The notes: generated from the letters alone by a model not told the origin. Counted from the first letter of the stretch, positions 29,966 through 38,486 are shown. The stretch: 64,000 nt of DNA from Microbacterium sp. XT11 (GCF_001513675.1 NZ_CP013859.1:2853081-2917080), one strand, 5' to 3'. Numbers and translations are program-made.

Positions 29966-30991
29966 ATGGCCTCAGCACCCCCGGCCCCCAGGATCCACTG
30001 GTTCGCCCGCCTCGAGCACCGCTTCCACGTGTGGCGGGAAGGCCGAGCGCGCCGTCGGGGGCGCAGCGCCACGGTGGTCCCGTTCCCGGGGTACGGCGGT
30101 CCTGGCTGGGTGCGCGTGGTCGGGCGGGTGCTCATCGTGCCGCCGCAGCGGCGCACCAAGAGCGGAGAGCTCGCGAGCGTGCGCGGCTGGCGCAGCTTCG
30201 TCGGCATCCCGGTCAGCTTCGCGAAGGTCATCGTGCACGTCGGCGACTCCGTGCACCACGTCGTCGCCGATCGCGGCGGCGTCATCGACACCGTCATCGA
30301 TGCGACCCTGCCCCCGGGCTGGCAGACGTTCACGATCACCGTCGAAGATCAGGAGCCCGTCGAGGCGACGGCCTTCATCGTCGCCGAGGGCACCCGGTTC
30401 GGCGTCGTGTCCGACGTCGACGACACCGTCATGGTGACGGCACTCCCCCGCCCCTTCATCGCCGCATGGAACTCGTTCGTCGTCGATGAGCATGCGCGGC
30501 TGCCTGTTCCCGGCATGGCGGTGCTGCTCGACCAGCTGCTTCGCGAACACCCGGGCGCGCCGATGGTGTACCTGTCCACCGGCGCCTGGAACGTCGCACC
30601 GACGCTGCGCCGGTTCCTCGGACGCCACCTGTTCCCGGCGGGATCCATGCTCCTCACCGACTGGGGGCCCACGCATGACCGCTGGTTCCGCAGCGGCCGC
30701 GAGCACAAGCTCACCAACCTCCGCCGCCTGGCGACCGAGTTCCCCGATGTGAAGTGGCTGCTCATCGGCGACGACGGCCAGCATGACGAGGCGATCTACT
30801 CCGAGTTCATGGACGAGCACCCCTCATCGGTCGCCGGGGTCGCCATCCGGCGGCTGCTCCCCGCCGAGGCTGTCCTCGCCGGAGGGCGAGCGGGCAAGGA
30901 ACCGCACTCGGAGCACGTCGCACCGTGGGTCAGCGCCGAGGACGGCGCTGGGCTCCGTGACCTCCTCAGTGAAGCCGGCATCCTGCGCTGA
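29966..30991 (+). CDS. App1-family phosphatidate phosphatase-like protein (DUF2183)
   Basis: A 341-residue protein of the App1/DUF2183 family. The HAD-type catalytic motif SDVDDTVMVTALP (DxDxT) lies in the middle of the chain, and a second cluster GDDGQHDEAIYSEF provides the downstream acidic residues. App1 of yeast dephosphorylates phosphatidic acid; bacterial members are mostly uncharacterised. Coupling to DedA, itself a lipid-membrane protein, is consistent with lipid turnover. GAGG precedes the ATG. Confidence 0.82.
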   Translation: MASAPPAPRIHWFARLEHRFHVWREGRARRRGRSATVVPFPGYGGPGWVRVVGRVLIVPPQRRTKSGELASVRGWRSFVGIPVSFAKVIVHVGDSVHHVVADRGGVIDTVIDATLPPGWQTFTITVEDQEPVEATAFIVAEGTRFGVVSDVDDTVMVTALPRPFIAAWNSFVVDEHARLPVPGMAVLLDQLLREHPGAPMVYLSTGAWNVAPTLRRFLGRHLFPAGSMLLTDWGPTHDRWFRSGREHKLTNLRRLATEFPDVKWLLIGDDGQHDEAIYSEFMDEHPSSVAGVAIRRLLPAEAVLAGGRAGKEPHSEHVAPWVSAEDGAGLRDLLSEAGILR

Positions 30992-30992
30992 C

Positions 30993-31832
30993 ATGATCCT
31001 CACCCGCTCCGAATGGTCGGCCCGTGCCGAGGCTCACCGTGAACGGGCCGACGCCCTCACCGCCGGGCATCGCGCACGCGCCGCGCGGCGTGAGGCGCAC
31101 CCCGTGTGGGATTTCCTCTTCACGTACTACTCGTACAAGCCGGCGCAGCTGCGGCGCTGGCACCCCGGTGCCGGAGTCGCCCTCGCAGATGCCGAGGAGC
31201 GGCGTGCGTGGCGCTGGTACTCCCCTGTCGGGTCCGCGGTCGCCCCTGACGCGGAGGCGTTCGCGGCCGACAAACCGGAGCTCGCGGCCCTCGTCGAGCG
31301 CATGCTCCGCCGTACCGCCTCACGCCCGGGCCAGTTCGGGTGCTTCGGCCTGCACGAGTGGGCCATGGTCTACCGCCAGGATGAGCATCGGCACCCGGTG
31401 CCTCTGCGTCTCGGGCAGGAGGGCACCGATCGGGTGGTCGAGACCCATGATCTCCGGTGTACGCACTTCGACGCGTTCCGCTTCTTCACCCCGGATGCCG
31501 TTCCCAGGAACCGCACCGCGCTGACGCGCGAGAGCCAGCCGCTGTTCGAGCAGCCAGGCTGCCTGCACGCCGGTATGGACCTGTACAAGTGGGCGATGAA
31601 ACTCGGCCCCCTGGTGCCGGGCGAACTGCTTCTCGACGCGTTCGAGCTCGCGCGGGACATCCGGCTGCTCGACATGCAGGCAGCGCCGTACGACCTTTCG
31701 GAATGGGATGTCGCACCCGTGCCGATCGAGACGCCCGAAGGAAAAGCCGAGTATGTGCAACGGCAGAGGGCGTTCGCGGAGCGAGGCGCTGCGCTTCGTG
31801 CGGCGCTGCTCGACGTCTGGCTGGGCGGCTGA
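30993..31832 (+). CDS. Actinobacterial protein annotated as 3-methyladenine DNA glycosylase
   Basis: A 279-residue protein with a conserved N-terminal block EAHPVWDFLFTYYSYKPAQL followed by RRWHPGAG. Actinobacterial proteins with this block are often named 3-methyladenine DNA glycosylase in databases, but no classical helix-hairpin-helix glycosylase signature with catalytic Asp is evident to me, so the activity is unproven. The ATG sits one base after the App1 stop. The same frame extends further upstream inside App1 and is rejected there. Confidence 0.6.
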   Translation: MILTRSEWSARAEAHRERADALTAGHRARAARREAHPVWDFLFTYYSYKPAQLRRWHPGAGVALADAEERRAWRWYSPVGSAVAPDAEAFAADKPELAALVERMLRRTASRPGQFGCFGLHEWAMVYRQDEHRHPVPLRLGQEGTDRVVETHDLRCTHFDAFRFFTPDAVPRNRTALTRESQPLFEQPGCLHAGMDLYKWAMKLGPLVPGELLLDAFELARDIRLLDMQAAPYDLSEWDVAPVPIETPEGKAEYVQRQRAFAERGAALRAALLDVWLGG

Positions 31833-31841
31833 ACGGACTCC

Positions 31842-31901
31842 GCCGACTCGACAGGGGCGGATTCGACACGGGCCGACTCGACAGGGGCCGACTCCACGCA
31901 G
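31842..31901. repeat. Four tandem 15-bp units after the glycosylase-like gene
   Basis: Units beginning GCCGACTCGACAGGG (copies 1 and 3 identical, copies 2 and 4 degenerate) start ten bases after the stop codon at 31832. On the minus strand they would read as ESAPV/ESARV pentapeptides, but that frame is antisense to the glycosylase-like gene and is not taken as coding. Fifteen-base periodicity may reflect a former coding tail. Confidence 0.7.
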
Positions 31902-31939
31902 ACGGCTCTGCGACGGGCCGACCGGCGCGCGCCCGTTCG

Positions 31940-33163
31940 TCAGTCCGCCGGCTCACACGACGGGCACAGCGACCAGTGGGCGAGGCCGGCCGACGAGCGC
32001 AGGCGCAGAGCAGCAACGCGGGTCGCCGCCTCGGCGAGTCGATCAGCCTGCAGTGTCCCCTGCTCGACGGCAGCGGTGATGCCCGCGGCGATGCTCCCGA
32101 CGGTGTCGGGTGTCGACCCGGCGATCATGAGCACGAGGTCGTTCCCCGCCGCGATGGCCGCGACGGCGTTGGCCACGGGATCCGCGTAGGCGGGGATGCC
32201 GGAGGACTGCAGCATGCCGAGGTCGTCGGTGACCATGACGCCCTCGAAGCCCAGCTCGTCCCGCGCGATCTCATGCCAGCGTGCCGAGAGCGATGCCGGC
32301 GCCGCGTCGACCGCGGTGTACGCGAGATGTCCGAACATCAGGAGGGACGCATGCTCGCGGATCCCCGCGACGAAAGGCACCGCGTCGGCGGTGCGCCACT
32401 GATCGATGGTCTCCGACGTCGTGGGGATGGCGTGATGCGAATCGCCGGGCGCCGCCCCGTGCCCCGGGAAGTGCTTGAGCGTCGATGCGACGAAAGGCTC
32501 CTGCGCGCGCGTCGCAGCCGCCACGCGATCGGCGGCGCCCTGGGGGTCTGTCCCCAGCGCTCGACCGGCGATGAAGGAACCCGGATCGGCGGTGACGTCG
32601 GCCACCGTGCCGAAGTTCACGGTGATCCCGTTCTGCGCGACGAGAGACGCCCGCGCCGCGAACGCCGCGACGGTCGCGCTCGGCGGCTGCGACGCCAGGG
32701 CCTTCGGCGAGGCGTACGTGTCGGCGGCGAGCCGTGCGACGACTCCCCCTTCCTCATCGATCGCGATGAGCGGGGGGAACGACGCATCGATCACGAGTGC
32801 GTCGGTCACGGCTCGCACGTCGATGCCCGCCGGCGGGATGTTCGCCCCCATGAGGATGAAGCCGCCCCACCCCTGTGCCATGTAGTCGCGGAGCGTCGAC
32901 GGGTCTGTGCTCGGGATATGCCCCATCACCACGCTCGCGGCCTGCTCGGCCGTGGTCATGCCTGCGACGAGCCTGGCCGCAGCCGCCTCGGGGCCGATGT
33001 CAGCGGCGTCGGCTCCGAGACGCGCCGTGCCGTGCTTCGCGGCAGACGCCCCCGGGGCGCCGAGCGTGCCGCCCGCCGCGGCCGACGGCACAGTGGCGAG
33101 GAGCACCGTCGCCGTGATGGCGCAGGCCCATGCCAGCGCGAGAGCGGCCGGGCGACGGAGCAT
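31940..33163 (-). CDS. Glycoside hydrolase family 3 beta-N-acetylhexosaminidase
   Basis: A 407-residue exported enzyme. Residues about 1-30 form a signal peptide ending near SAAAGG. The family 3 fold carries KHFPGHGAAPGDSHHAIP, the conserved Lys-His and Asp-His loop of NagZ-like enzymes, and GVMVTDDLGM, whose first Asp of the DD pair is the expected nucleophile. It probably trims N-acetylglucosamine from cell-wall fragments outside the cell. The ATG overlaps the stop of the NAD(P)-binding gene as ATGA. Confidence 0.9.
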   Translation of the reverse strand: MLRRPAALALAWACAITATVLLATVPSAAAGGTLGAPGASAAKHGTARLGADAADIGPEAAAARLVAGMTTAEQAASVVMGHIPSTDPSTLRDYMAQGWGGFILMGANIPPAGIDVRAVTDALVIDASFPPLIAIDEEGGVVARLAADTYASPKALASQPPSATVAAFAARASLVAQNGITVNFGTVADVTADPGSFIAGRALGTDPQGAADRVAAATRAQEPFVASTLKHFPGHGAAPGDSHHAIPTTSETIDQWRTADAVPFVAGIREHASLLMFGHLAYTAVDAAPASLSARWHEIARDELGFEGVMVTDDLGMLQSSGIPAYADPVANAVAAIAAGNDLVLMIAGSTPDTVGSIAAGITAAVEQGTLQADRLAEAATRVAALRLRSSAGLAHWSLCPSCEPAD

Positions 33164-33819
33164 CAGGCGTTCAGCGCTTCAACGATCGGCACGGACTCCC
33201 CCGGCGTGCCGTTGCCGAATCGGATCGTGCGTCCGATCGTCGACGGTGCGACCAGGGCCTCGGCGATCACGGCGGCGACGTCGCCCCTCGACACCTCACC
33301 GCGCCCCGGCGGGTCGAGCTGGATGCGCCCGGTGGGTGCATCCGAGGTCAGCGTTCCTGGCCCGAGCACCGTGCCGTCGAGGGGCACGCCGCGGAGGTGC
33401 TCGTCGGCGGCCCACTTGGCGTCGGCGTATGGGAAGAAGGAGGAGCCGTGCGGAACGCCGTGGTCTTGCGTCGATCCGAGCCACGACACCATGATGTAGC
33501 GCCGAACTCCTGCGTCGACGGCCGCGTCCATCGACCGGATCGCTGCATCGCGATCGACGGCGTACGTGCGCCTCGGATCTCCGCCTCCCGCTCCGGCAGA
33601 CCAGACGACGGCGTCGTGGCCGCGGATCTGCTCCGTGATGCCGGTCACGTCGAGCGTCTCCACATCGGCCACCACGGCGTGCGCGCCGGCCGCTTCGACA
33701 TCGGCGGCATGCGCAGGGTTCCGGATCACGCCGGTGACGGAATCGCCCCGGGCGGCGAGGAGCGGGATCAGCTGGAGAGCGACGCGACCGTGGGCGCCGA
33801 AGACGATGACACGGGACAT
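33163..33819 (-). CDS. NAD(P)H-binding (NmrA/SDR-like) protein
   Basis: A 218-residue atypical short-chain dehydrogenase-like protein. The N-terminal VIVFGAHGRVALQLIPLLAA matches the GxxGxxG dinucleotide-binding turn in modified form. DAVVWSAGAGGGDPRRTYAV and a YADAKWAADEHL segment follow. Such proteins act as NAD(P) sensors or epimerase-like enzymes; the substrate is unknown. It is translationally coupled to the GH3 gene. TAGGGT six bases before the ATG suggests a leaderless mRNA. Confidence 0.85.
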   Translation of the reverse strand: MSRVIVFGAHGRVALQLIPLLAARGDSVTGVIRNPAHAADVEAAGAHAVVADVETLDVTGITEQIRGHDAVVWSAGAGGGDPRRTYAVDRDAAIRSMDAAVDAGVRRYIMVSWLGSTQDHGVPHGSSFFPYADAKWAADEHLRGVPLDGTVLGPGTLTSDAPTGRIQLDPPGRGEVSRGDVAAVIAEALVAPSTIGRTIRFGNGTPGESVPIVEALNA

Positions 33820-33825
33820 ACGCCC

Positions 33826-33831
33826 ACCCTA
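33826..33831 (-). promoter_or_regulatory. -10 hexamer TAGGGT of the NAD(P)H-binding gene
   Basis: TAGGGT is six bases upstream of the ATG at 33819, spacer GGGCGT. Confidence 0.45.
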
Positions 33832-33847
33832 CGCGCGGTCGCCGACC

Positions 33848-34375
33848 TCAGGGCCGGCCCTGTGTGCTGTCGATGACGAACGCCTGCGGGTGGTCGGGAA
33901 GATACCGGACGACGATCGGCGAATCGGATGGCAGGTACGCGTCGCGGTCGGGGTACACCGACGGGGTGAAGAAGTTGCTCTCGAGGGTGTACTCGACGCC
34001 GGTCGACGTTGTGAAGGTCACCCAGTCGCCGTCGAGCGTCCCGGTCGTCGGCTGTCCGTGCTCGTAGATGTACGCGCGGGTGACGGGAACGCCCGTCAGG
34101 CTCAGGATGCCGATCACCAGGTTGGCCAGCATGAGGTAGGCCAGCACGCGGAAGACGATGCGCATCGCTCTGCCTGCGGTGGCTCCTCGGGAGGGTGCAT
34201 CCTCGCGAAGGAGTCCTTCCCGCTCCCTGATGCGACGGAGCGCGGCCCCCGGCGTCGAGCGCGCTGCGGACAGGGCGAACAGCCCGAGAATCGAGAATCC
34301 CGCGATGAAGACCATGGCGTAACCGTGCGACGCGGGGAAGTTGACGAGCCAGATAAGCGTGTCGAGCACGGTCAT
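33848..34375 (-). CDS. DUF3592-like membrane protein
   Basis: A 175-residue protein with two membrane helices (about residues 15-38 and 70-95) and an extracytoplasmic C-terminal beta domain. The ending (IVVRYLPDHPQAFVIDS) resembles the vxYdPxdP strand of DUF3592 proteins. The ATG at 34375 overlaps the preceding gene as ATGA, so the much longer frame upstream is discarded. It is co-transcribed with the 263-residue membrane protein. No function is known to me. Confidence 0.65.
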   Translation of the reverse strand: MTVLDTLIWLVNFPASHGYAMVFIAGFSILGLFALSAARSTPGAALRRIREREGLLREDAPSRGATAGRAMRIVFRVLAYLMLANLVIGILSLTGVPVTRAYIYEHGQPTTGTLDGDWVTFTTSTGVEYTLESNFFTPSVYPDRDAYLPSDSPIVVRYLPDHPQAFVIDSTQGRP

Positions 34376-35163
34376 CGTCCCTCCTCCTTCTCGATCGTGA
34401 CGGCGACGGTCTGAGGATCCTCGCGGCGGTAGAACGCCCAGATGGGCGCGCCGACCTGGAATCGACCGATGGCCTGCGGATAGGCGAACACGGTCGTCTC
34501 CGCCTCCCACGTGGCGGCGCCCTCCGGTGCCATGAGCACCTTCAGAGCGAGCTCGCTCTGGCCTTCGAGACGCCGACCGGTGGGACGCACCTCGAGCACG
34601 GACGCCGGCACCTGAACACCGGTCGTGCGTGCACGGACCTGCCGTGGGTCGATGAGCCCACGGTCGATGCGCCACTGCAGCATGGCTTCACGCACGACGG
34701 GGTCGGCGAGGTCCGCCAGCTCGACCACGTCCTGATCCGACGTGCTGTAGCGGACGGGGACGGGAAGGCCGGGTTGCAGGGATGCGAAATCCGAGGCGTC
34801 GACGAGCATCCGCAGCTGCGCGACGAAGTCCTCGCCGTCGCGCGGCGTCACCCTGATGAAGATGTCGTACTGCGGGACATCGTTGACGGCGAGCCCGGTG
34901 CGCGAGATCTCGACGATCCGACCGACGCCGGTTTCGGCAGCTCCGCGGATCCTCTTGCGTCTGCCGAGCCCGGTCATCGTGCCGCCGAAGGTGAGGATCA
35001 TCCCCCATGCGACGCCGATGAGGATCGGAGCCCCGAGGCCGTCCCCGCCCGAGAACGGAAGGATCGACTGCCTCTGGTCGACTCCGAACAGGCCCTCCCC
35101 CGTCCAGATGAGGAGCCACGCCGACAGCAGCAGCCAGACGATGAGGACGGCGATGCGGAGCAT
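34372..35163 (-). CDS. Membrane protein of unknown function with two beta-rich repeats
   Basis: A 263-residue protein with two N-terminal helices (about residues 4-22 and 45-68). Two soluble domains follow that share the same shape: VGRIVEISRT...YDIFIRVTP...LPVPVRYSTSDQDVVEL and VQVPASVLEV...AETTVFAYP...APIWAFYRREDPQTVAV. The repeat resembles the C-terminal domain of its downstream partner, suggesting that the pair arose by duplication. TAACCT lies six bases before the ATG. No function assigned. Confidence 0.65.
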   Translation of the reverse strand: MLRIAVLIVWLLLSAWLLIWTGEGLFGVDQRQSILPFSGGDGLGAPILIGVAWGMILTFGGTMTGLGRRKRIRGAAETGVGRIVEISRTGLAVNDVPQYDIFIRVTPRDGEDFVAQLRMLVDASDFASLQPGLPVPVRYSTSDQDVVELADLADPVVREAMLQWRIDRGLIDPRQVRARTTGVQVPASVLEVRPTGRRLEGQSELALKVLMAPEGAATWEAETTVFAYPQAIGRFQVGAPIWAFYRREDPQTVAVTIEKEEGR

Positions 35164-35169
35164 GCCCCC

Positions 35170-35175
35170 AGGTTA
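35170..35175 (-). promoter_or_regulatory. -10 hexamer TAACCT of the two-gene membrane-protein operon
   Basis: TAACCT lies six bases upstream of the ATG at 35163, spacer GGGGGC, the same hexamer and spacing as at the LysR gene. Confidence 0.45.
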
Positions 35176-35187
35176 TCGGCACGGGTC

Positions 35188-36252
35188 TCAGCTCTTCGTC
35201 GCGACCTGCGGAACCAGCATCCGCTGTACGCCCTTCGCGGCAGACCGACCGGCACGGTTGGCGCCGATGGTGCTGGCGGAGGGCCCGTAGCCGACCAGCT
35301 GGATCCGCGGGTCCGCCACAGCCGTCGTGCCTCGACCGTTGCGGTCGAGCTGGATCCCGCCGGCAGCGCTGCGCAGATGCAGCGGAGCGAGGTGACTGAT
35401 CGCCGGACGGAATCCCGTGGCCCACAGGATGACGTCGACGCGCTCGAAGGAGCCGTCTGCCCAGCGCACCCCGTCGGGCTCGATCCTCTCGAACATCGGC
35501 CGCCGTGCCGCGTACGCGCCCAGCCGCTCCGCCTCCCGCTCCTGAGGTCGCAGCATGAGGCCGGTCACGCTGACCACGCTCTCGGGAGGCAGGCCCCGCG
35601 CGACTCGCTGCTCGACCAGGGCGACGGCCGCGGCACCCGCCTCCGGCGTGAACTCGTCTGTGCGCCACACGGGCTCTCGCCGCGTCACCCAGATCGTGTC
35701 GGTGATCGGCGCGAGAGCGCCGAGGAACTGCACGGCCGACGCACCCCCGCCGACCACCAGCACGCGCTTGCCCACGAAGTGCGCGGGGCCCGGATAGTCC
35801 ACGGTGTGCAGCTGTTCTCCGAGGAATATCTCCATGCCCGGGTAGTGCGGCAGGAAGGGGTGCGTCCATGTGCCGGTGGCATTGACGAGGGTCCGTGTGC
35901 GCCACTCCCGCGCGCCGGCCTTCACGACCAGGATGCCCTCATCATCCTCGACGCGTTCGACCGTGACGGGGCGGATGACGGGGAGCCGGTGTGCCCGTTC
36001 GTACGCGCTGAACAGGGCGGGCACCGCGACGTTTGCGCGTCGATCATCACGCGGAGGAGCCGCGTCGCCGGGAAGCTCGGCCACGCCGTGCACGTCGCGC
36101 ATCGTGAGGGCGTCCCAGCGATGGCGCCACGCCCCTCCCGGTTCGTCATCCGCGTCGAGCACGACATGGTCGATGCCGAGACGGCGCAGGTGGTACGACG
36201 ACGAAAGACCGGCCTGTCCGGCGCCGATCACCACGCTGTCGAGGATGCTCAC
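35188..36252 (-). CDS. FAD/NAD(P)-dependent monooxygenase-like oxidoreductase
   Basis: A 354-residue flavoprotein. The FAD-binding motif is VVIGAGQAGLSSSYHL at the N-terminus, the NAD(P) motif is VLVVGGGASAVQFL mid-chain, and WATGFRPAISHL is the ATG motif of flavin-containing monooxygenase and ArsO/CzcO-like families. It probably oxygenates a small molecule or acts as a reductase; no substrate is indicated. Translation starts at GTG 36252. It is transcribed in the same direction as the LysR gene 102 bp upstream. Confidence 0.88.
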   Translation of the reverse strand: MSILDSVVIGAGQAGLSSSYHLRRLGIDHVVLDADDEPGGAWRHRWDALTMRDVHGVAELPGDAAPPRDDRRANVAVPALFSAYERAHRLPVIRPVTVERVEDDEGILVVKAGAREWRTRTLVNATGTWTHPFLPHYPGMEIFLGEQLHTVDYPGPAHFVGKRVLVVGGGASAVQFLGALAPITDTIWVTRREPVWRTDEFTPEAGAAAVALVEQRVARGLPPESVVSVTGLMLRPQEREAERLGAYAARRPMFERIEPDGVRWADGSFERVDVILWATGFRPAISHLAPLHLRSAAGGIQLDRNGRGTTAVADPRIQLVGYGPSASTIGANRAGRSAAKGVQRMLVPQVATKS

Positions 36253-36354
36253 CCCACCGTCAACGCATCTCCCGTTCGTGTTGTTCCTCGGTCGTCGCCC
36301 CGTGGCCTCCGCGAAGGCGCGGGGCCGCAGGAACCGTCGTGGCGTCAGCCTCCG

Positions 36355-37221
36355 CTAAGCAGATCGCCGTGCACGACGCGATGACGCGGGTGCGGACATC
36401 GCCTCTGCTGCGCGCATGAGGGCTGCGACGGACTCCCTCGTGTCGTTTCGCCTGCACCCGATGACGATCGAACTGCGCCCGGCATCGCTGACCGGCACAC
36501 ATGCGATCCCCTCCGGTGGCAGCCCGACGAGTGACCGCGGGAGCACCGCGACGACCCGGCCGAGCCGGACCAAGGGGACCAGCTCGGCGACGGTCGCGAT
36601 CGCGGGTCCCTCGGCGCCGTCGCCCGCCCCCTCCCACCGCGGGGACGCCTCACCGTCGAGGTCGCTGGTGGTGAGACTGGCGCGTGTGGCGAGACGATGG
36701 TCCGAGCGGAGCACGGCGACACGGTCTTCCACGTGCAGAACCACGGTCCTCAGCCCCTCCGCAGCTTCGAACGGCGTGTACAGCAGCGCCGCGTCGGCTT
36801 GCCCCGATCGCACGAGCTCCGCCCGCTGGGCACCCGAATGGAACAGGATGTCGACCTCTGTGGCGCCAGGATGGGTCGCGTACTCACCCAGCAAGTCCGA
36901 GAGCAACCCCGCGTCCCCGCCCGGCTTCATCGCCAGCCGGAGAGGTTCGGCGCCCCCTGCCTGACGAGCGGCCTGCACGGCCATGCGCATCGCGCTGATC
37001 GCGTGCCTGCCGTGCTGGAGCAGAGCCTCGCCTGCGGGGGTGAGCGCCACCGTCCGGCTCGTTCTCGCGAACAGTCGGATCCCGAGGCGCATCTCGAGGC
37101 GCTGAACGGCCTTGGACAGCGCCGGCTGAGCGATGTGCAACCTTTCAGCCGCGCGGCCGAAATGCAGCTCTTCTGCCACCGTGACGAAGTACCGCAACTC
37201 CCGGATCTCCACGTCATCCAT
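36355..37221 (-). CDS. LysR-family transcriptional regulator
   Basis: A 288-residue regulator. The N-terminal winged helix contains LRYFVTVAEELHFGRAAERL and ALSKAVQRLEMRLG. The effector-binding domain follows, with PLRLAMKPGGDAG and LRTVVLHVEDRVAVL. The divergent neighbour at 37292 encodes a small alpha/beta-barrel-like protein and is the most likely target. TAACCT six bases before the ATG indicates a leaderless mRNA. The effector is unknown. Confidence 0.92.
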   Translation of the reverse strand: MDDVEIRELRYFVTVAEELHFGRAAERLHIAQPALSKAVQRLEMRLGIRLFARTSRTVALTPAGEALLQHGRHAISAMRMAVQAARQAGGAEPLRLAMKPGGDAGLLSDLLGEYATHPGATEVDILFHSGAQRAELVRSGQADAALLYTPFEAAEGLRTVVLHVEDRVAVLRSDHRLATRASLTTSDLDGEASPRWEGAGDGAEGPAIATVAELVPLVRLGRVVAVLPRSLVGLPPEGIACVPVSDAGRSSIVIGCRRNDTRESVAALMRAAEAMSAPASSRRARRSA

Positions 37222-37227
37222 TCCCCG

Positions 37228-37233
37228 AGGTTA
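37228..37233 (-). promoter_or_regulatory. -10 hexamer TAACCT of the LysR gene
   Basis: TAACCT lies six bases before the LysR ATG within the 70-bp divergent gap, where the regulator would also be expected to bind. Confidence 0.5.
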
Positions 37234-37291
37234 TCAGTATCATCCGCTCAGGTATTGGACGGGTTCGACCTGTCGCCGCTGTAGTTGAAGC

Positions 37292-37609
37292 ATGTTCACA
37301 CATACGATGCTTGTCTCCTTCGCAGATCCGATCTCCGACAGCGACCTCGACCAGTTCCTCACAGACATCGAAGCGACGATGCGGGACACGGGCGTGGTTC
37401 GGCGGTTCACGTCCGCTCATCACGTACCCGTTCCCGGTGAGGATGCGATCCCTGCGTTCATCGCCACCGCAGTCATGAGCTTCACGGTGGAGACGAGCGA
37501 TGACCTCGCAACCCTGTTCGCTGCGCCGGGCGCGATCGAGGTGATCCACAGGTGGCAAGCCGATCACCCGTACAAAGTGGCGTGGGTCAATCACGAGGTT
37601 CACGAGTGA
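37292..37609 (+). CDS. Small protein, probable dimeric alpha/beta-barrel (Dabb/ABM-like)
   Basis: A 105-residue protein beginning MFTHTMLVSFADPISDSDLD and ending HPYKVAWVNHEVHE. Size and the pattern of strand, helix, strand, helix fit a ferredoxin-like dimeric barrel such as the Dabb or antibiotic-biosynthesis-monooxygenase (ABM) groups. No catalytic residue is certain. It is divergent from LysR and overlaps the next gene by 4 bp, so the two products are likely made in equal amounts and act together. Confidence 0.6.
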   Translation: MFTHTMLVSFADPISDSDLDQFLTDIEATMRDTGVVRRFTSAHHVPVPGEDAIPAFIATAVMSFTVETSDDLATLFAAPGAIEVIHRWQADHPYKVAWVNHEVHE

Positions 37610-37869
37610 AAGTCTGCGCGGAGGGCCGGAAGCGGATCTCACCCGAGCCCGGGCAATCACCGCCGCCGAGGTACAAGATGGCCGTGATCACCTGGATCTC
37701 GGCGTACCCGCTGATCACGCTCCTGCTGTGGATAGGCCAACCGCTCATCGAGCGCGTGCCCGTCTACGTCACGACGCTCATGCTGTCTCTGATCCTGGTC
37801 TGCCTCCTCACGTTCGTCATCATGCCGATGATGACGAGGCTGTTCTCGCGCTGGCTGCGGGAAGACTAG
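37606..37869 (+). CDS. Two-helix membrane protein resembling the C-terminal anchor of ABM-family proteins
   Basis: An 87-residue protein from a GTG that overlaps the previous stop (GTGA). A short hydrophilic N-terminus with SPEPGQSPPPRYKM precedes two membrane helices (VITWISAYPLITLLLWIG, then TLMLSLILVCLLTFVIMP) and a basic tail MTRLFSRWLRED. From memory, larger antibiotic-biosynthesis-monooxygenase-type proteins end in a very similar two-helix module. Here it stands as a separate gene directly after a barrel-like protein. Confidence 0.6.
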   Translation: MKVCAEGRKRISPEPGQSPPPRYKMAVITWISAYPLITLLLWIGQPLIERVPVYVTTLMLSLILVCLLTFVIMPMMTRLFSRWLRED

Positions 37870-37882
37870 ACCTGCCCGGAAC

Positions 37883-38476
37883 TCATCGCCGCGACGTCGG
37901 CGCACTCAACGCCAGGAACCGGTCGACGAGTCGGTGAGCCAGCGCGTGCTCAAGCGGGGTGGAGGACAGCAGCCTGGCCGCATAGATGGGCAGCAGGACG
38001 ATCTCCACGAGATCGAGTGCCGACAGCACAGTGGGTTCACCGCGCCGTCGGGCGCGCGACAGCATCTCGTCGAGCGTGGCGAGGCGGCCTTGCAGGAGGT
38101 CGCCCGGCGCGCGGCCGTCCTGGACGGCACGCAGCAGTGCTGCCACGAATGGTGAGTGGCCGGGTTGGTGCGCGTTGAGCACGTCGATGACCTGCTCCGC
38201 CCAGCGGCAGAGTTCCGTGCGCAGGTCATCGGCCTCGTCGGGGATCGGACTGGCGGCGTTGAGTTCTTCGATCGCGAGGTCGGCCAGCAGGCCCGGCATC
38301 CCGCCCCATCGACGATGGAGTGTGGAGCGGTTCACCCCGGAGCGGCGGGCGACCTCGGATGTCGTGATCGACTCGGCTGACTGCTCTTCGAGCAGCTCGG
38401 AGAGTGCGCCGAGAGCTGCCGTGCGCACACGCGCGCTTCGGCCGCCTATGCGCTCCGTCACGGCATCCGTGTACAT
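37883..38476 (-). CDS. TetR-family repressor of the adjacent efflux pump
   Basis: A 197-residue TetR/AcrR regulator. The N-terminal helix-turn-helix contains ITTSEVARRSGVNRSTLHRRWGGMPGLL at about residues 38-65. The C-terminal ligand domain has no recognisable subgroup. It is divergent from a 14-helix drug transporter, and two copies of a near-palindromic 23-bp site lie between the genes, so it should repress the pump and be released by a pump substrate. AAGGTGG precedes the ATG. Confidence 0.92.
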   Translation of the reverse strand: MYTDAVTERIGGRSARVRTAALGALSELLEEQSAESITTSEVARRSGVNRSTLHRRWGGMPGLLADLAIEELNAASPIPDEADDLRTELCRWAEQVIDVLNAHQPGHSPFVAALLRAVQDGRAPGDLLQGRLATLDEMLSRARRRGEPTVLSALDLVEIVLLPIYAARLLSSTPLEHALAHRLVDRFLALSAPTSRR

Positions 38477-38486
38477 ATCGCCACCT

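Noticed and set aside
31457..33499. A 680-codon plus-strand frame with LDRGG/FDTGR pentapeptide-like units
   Set aside because: The apparent pentapeptides are only the 15-bp DNA repeat at 31842-31901. The rest is antisense to the GH3 and NAD(P)-binding genes.
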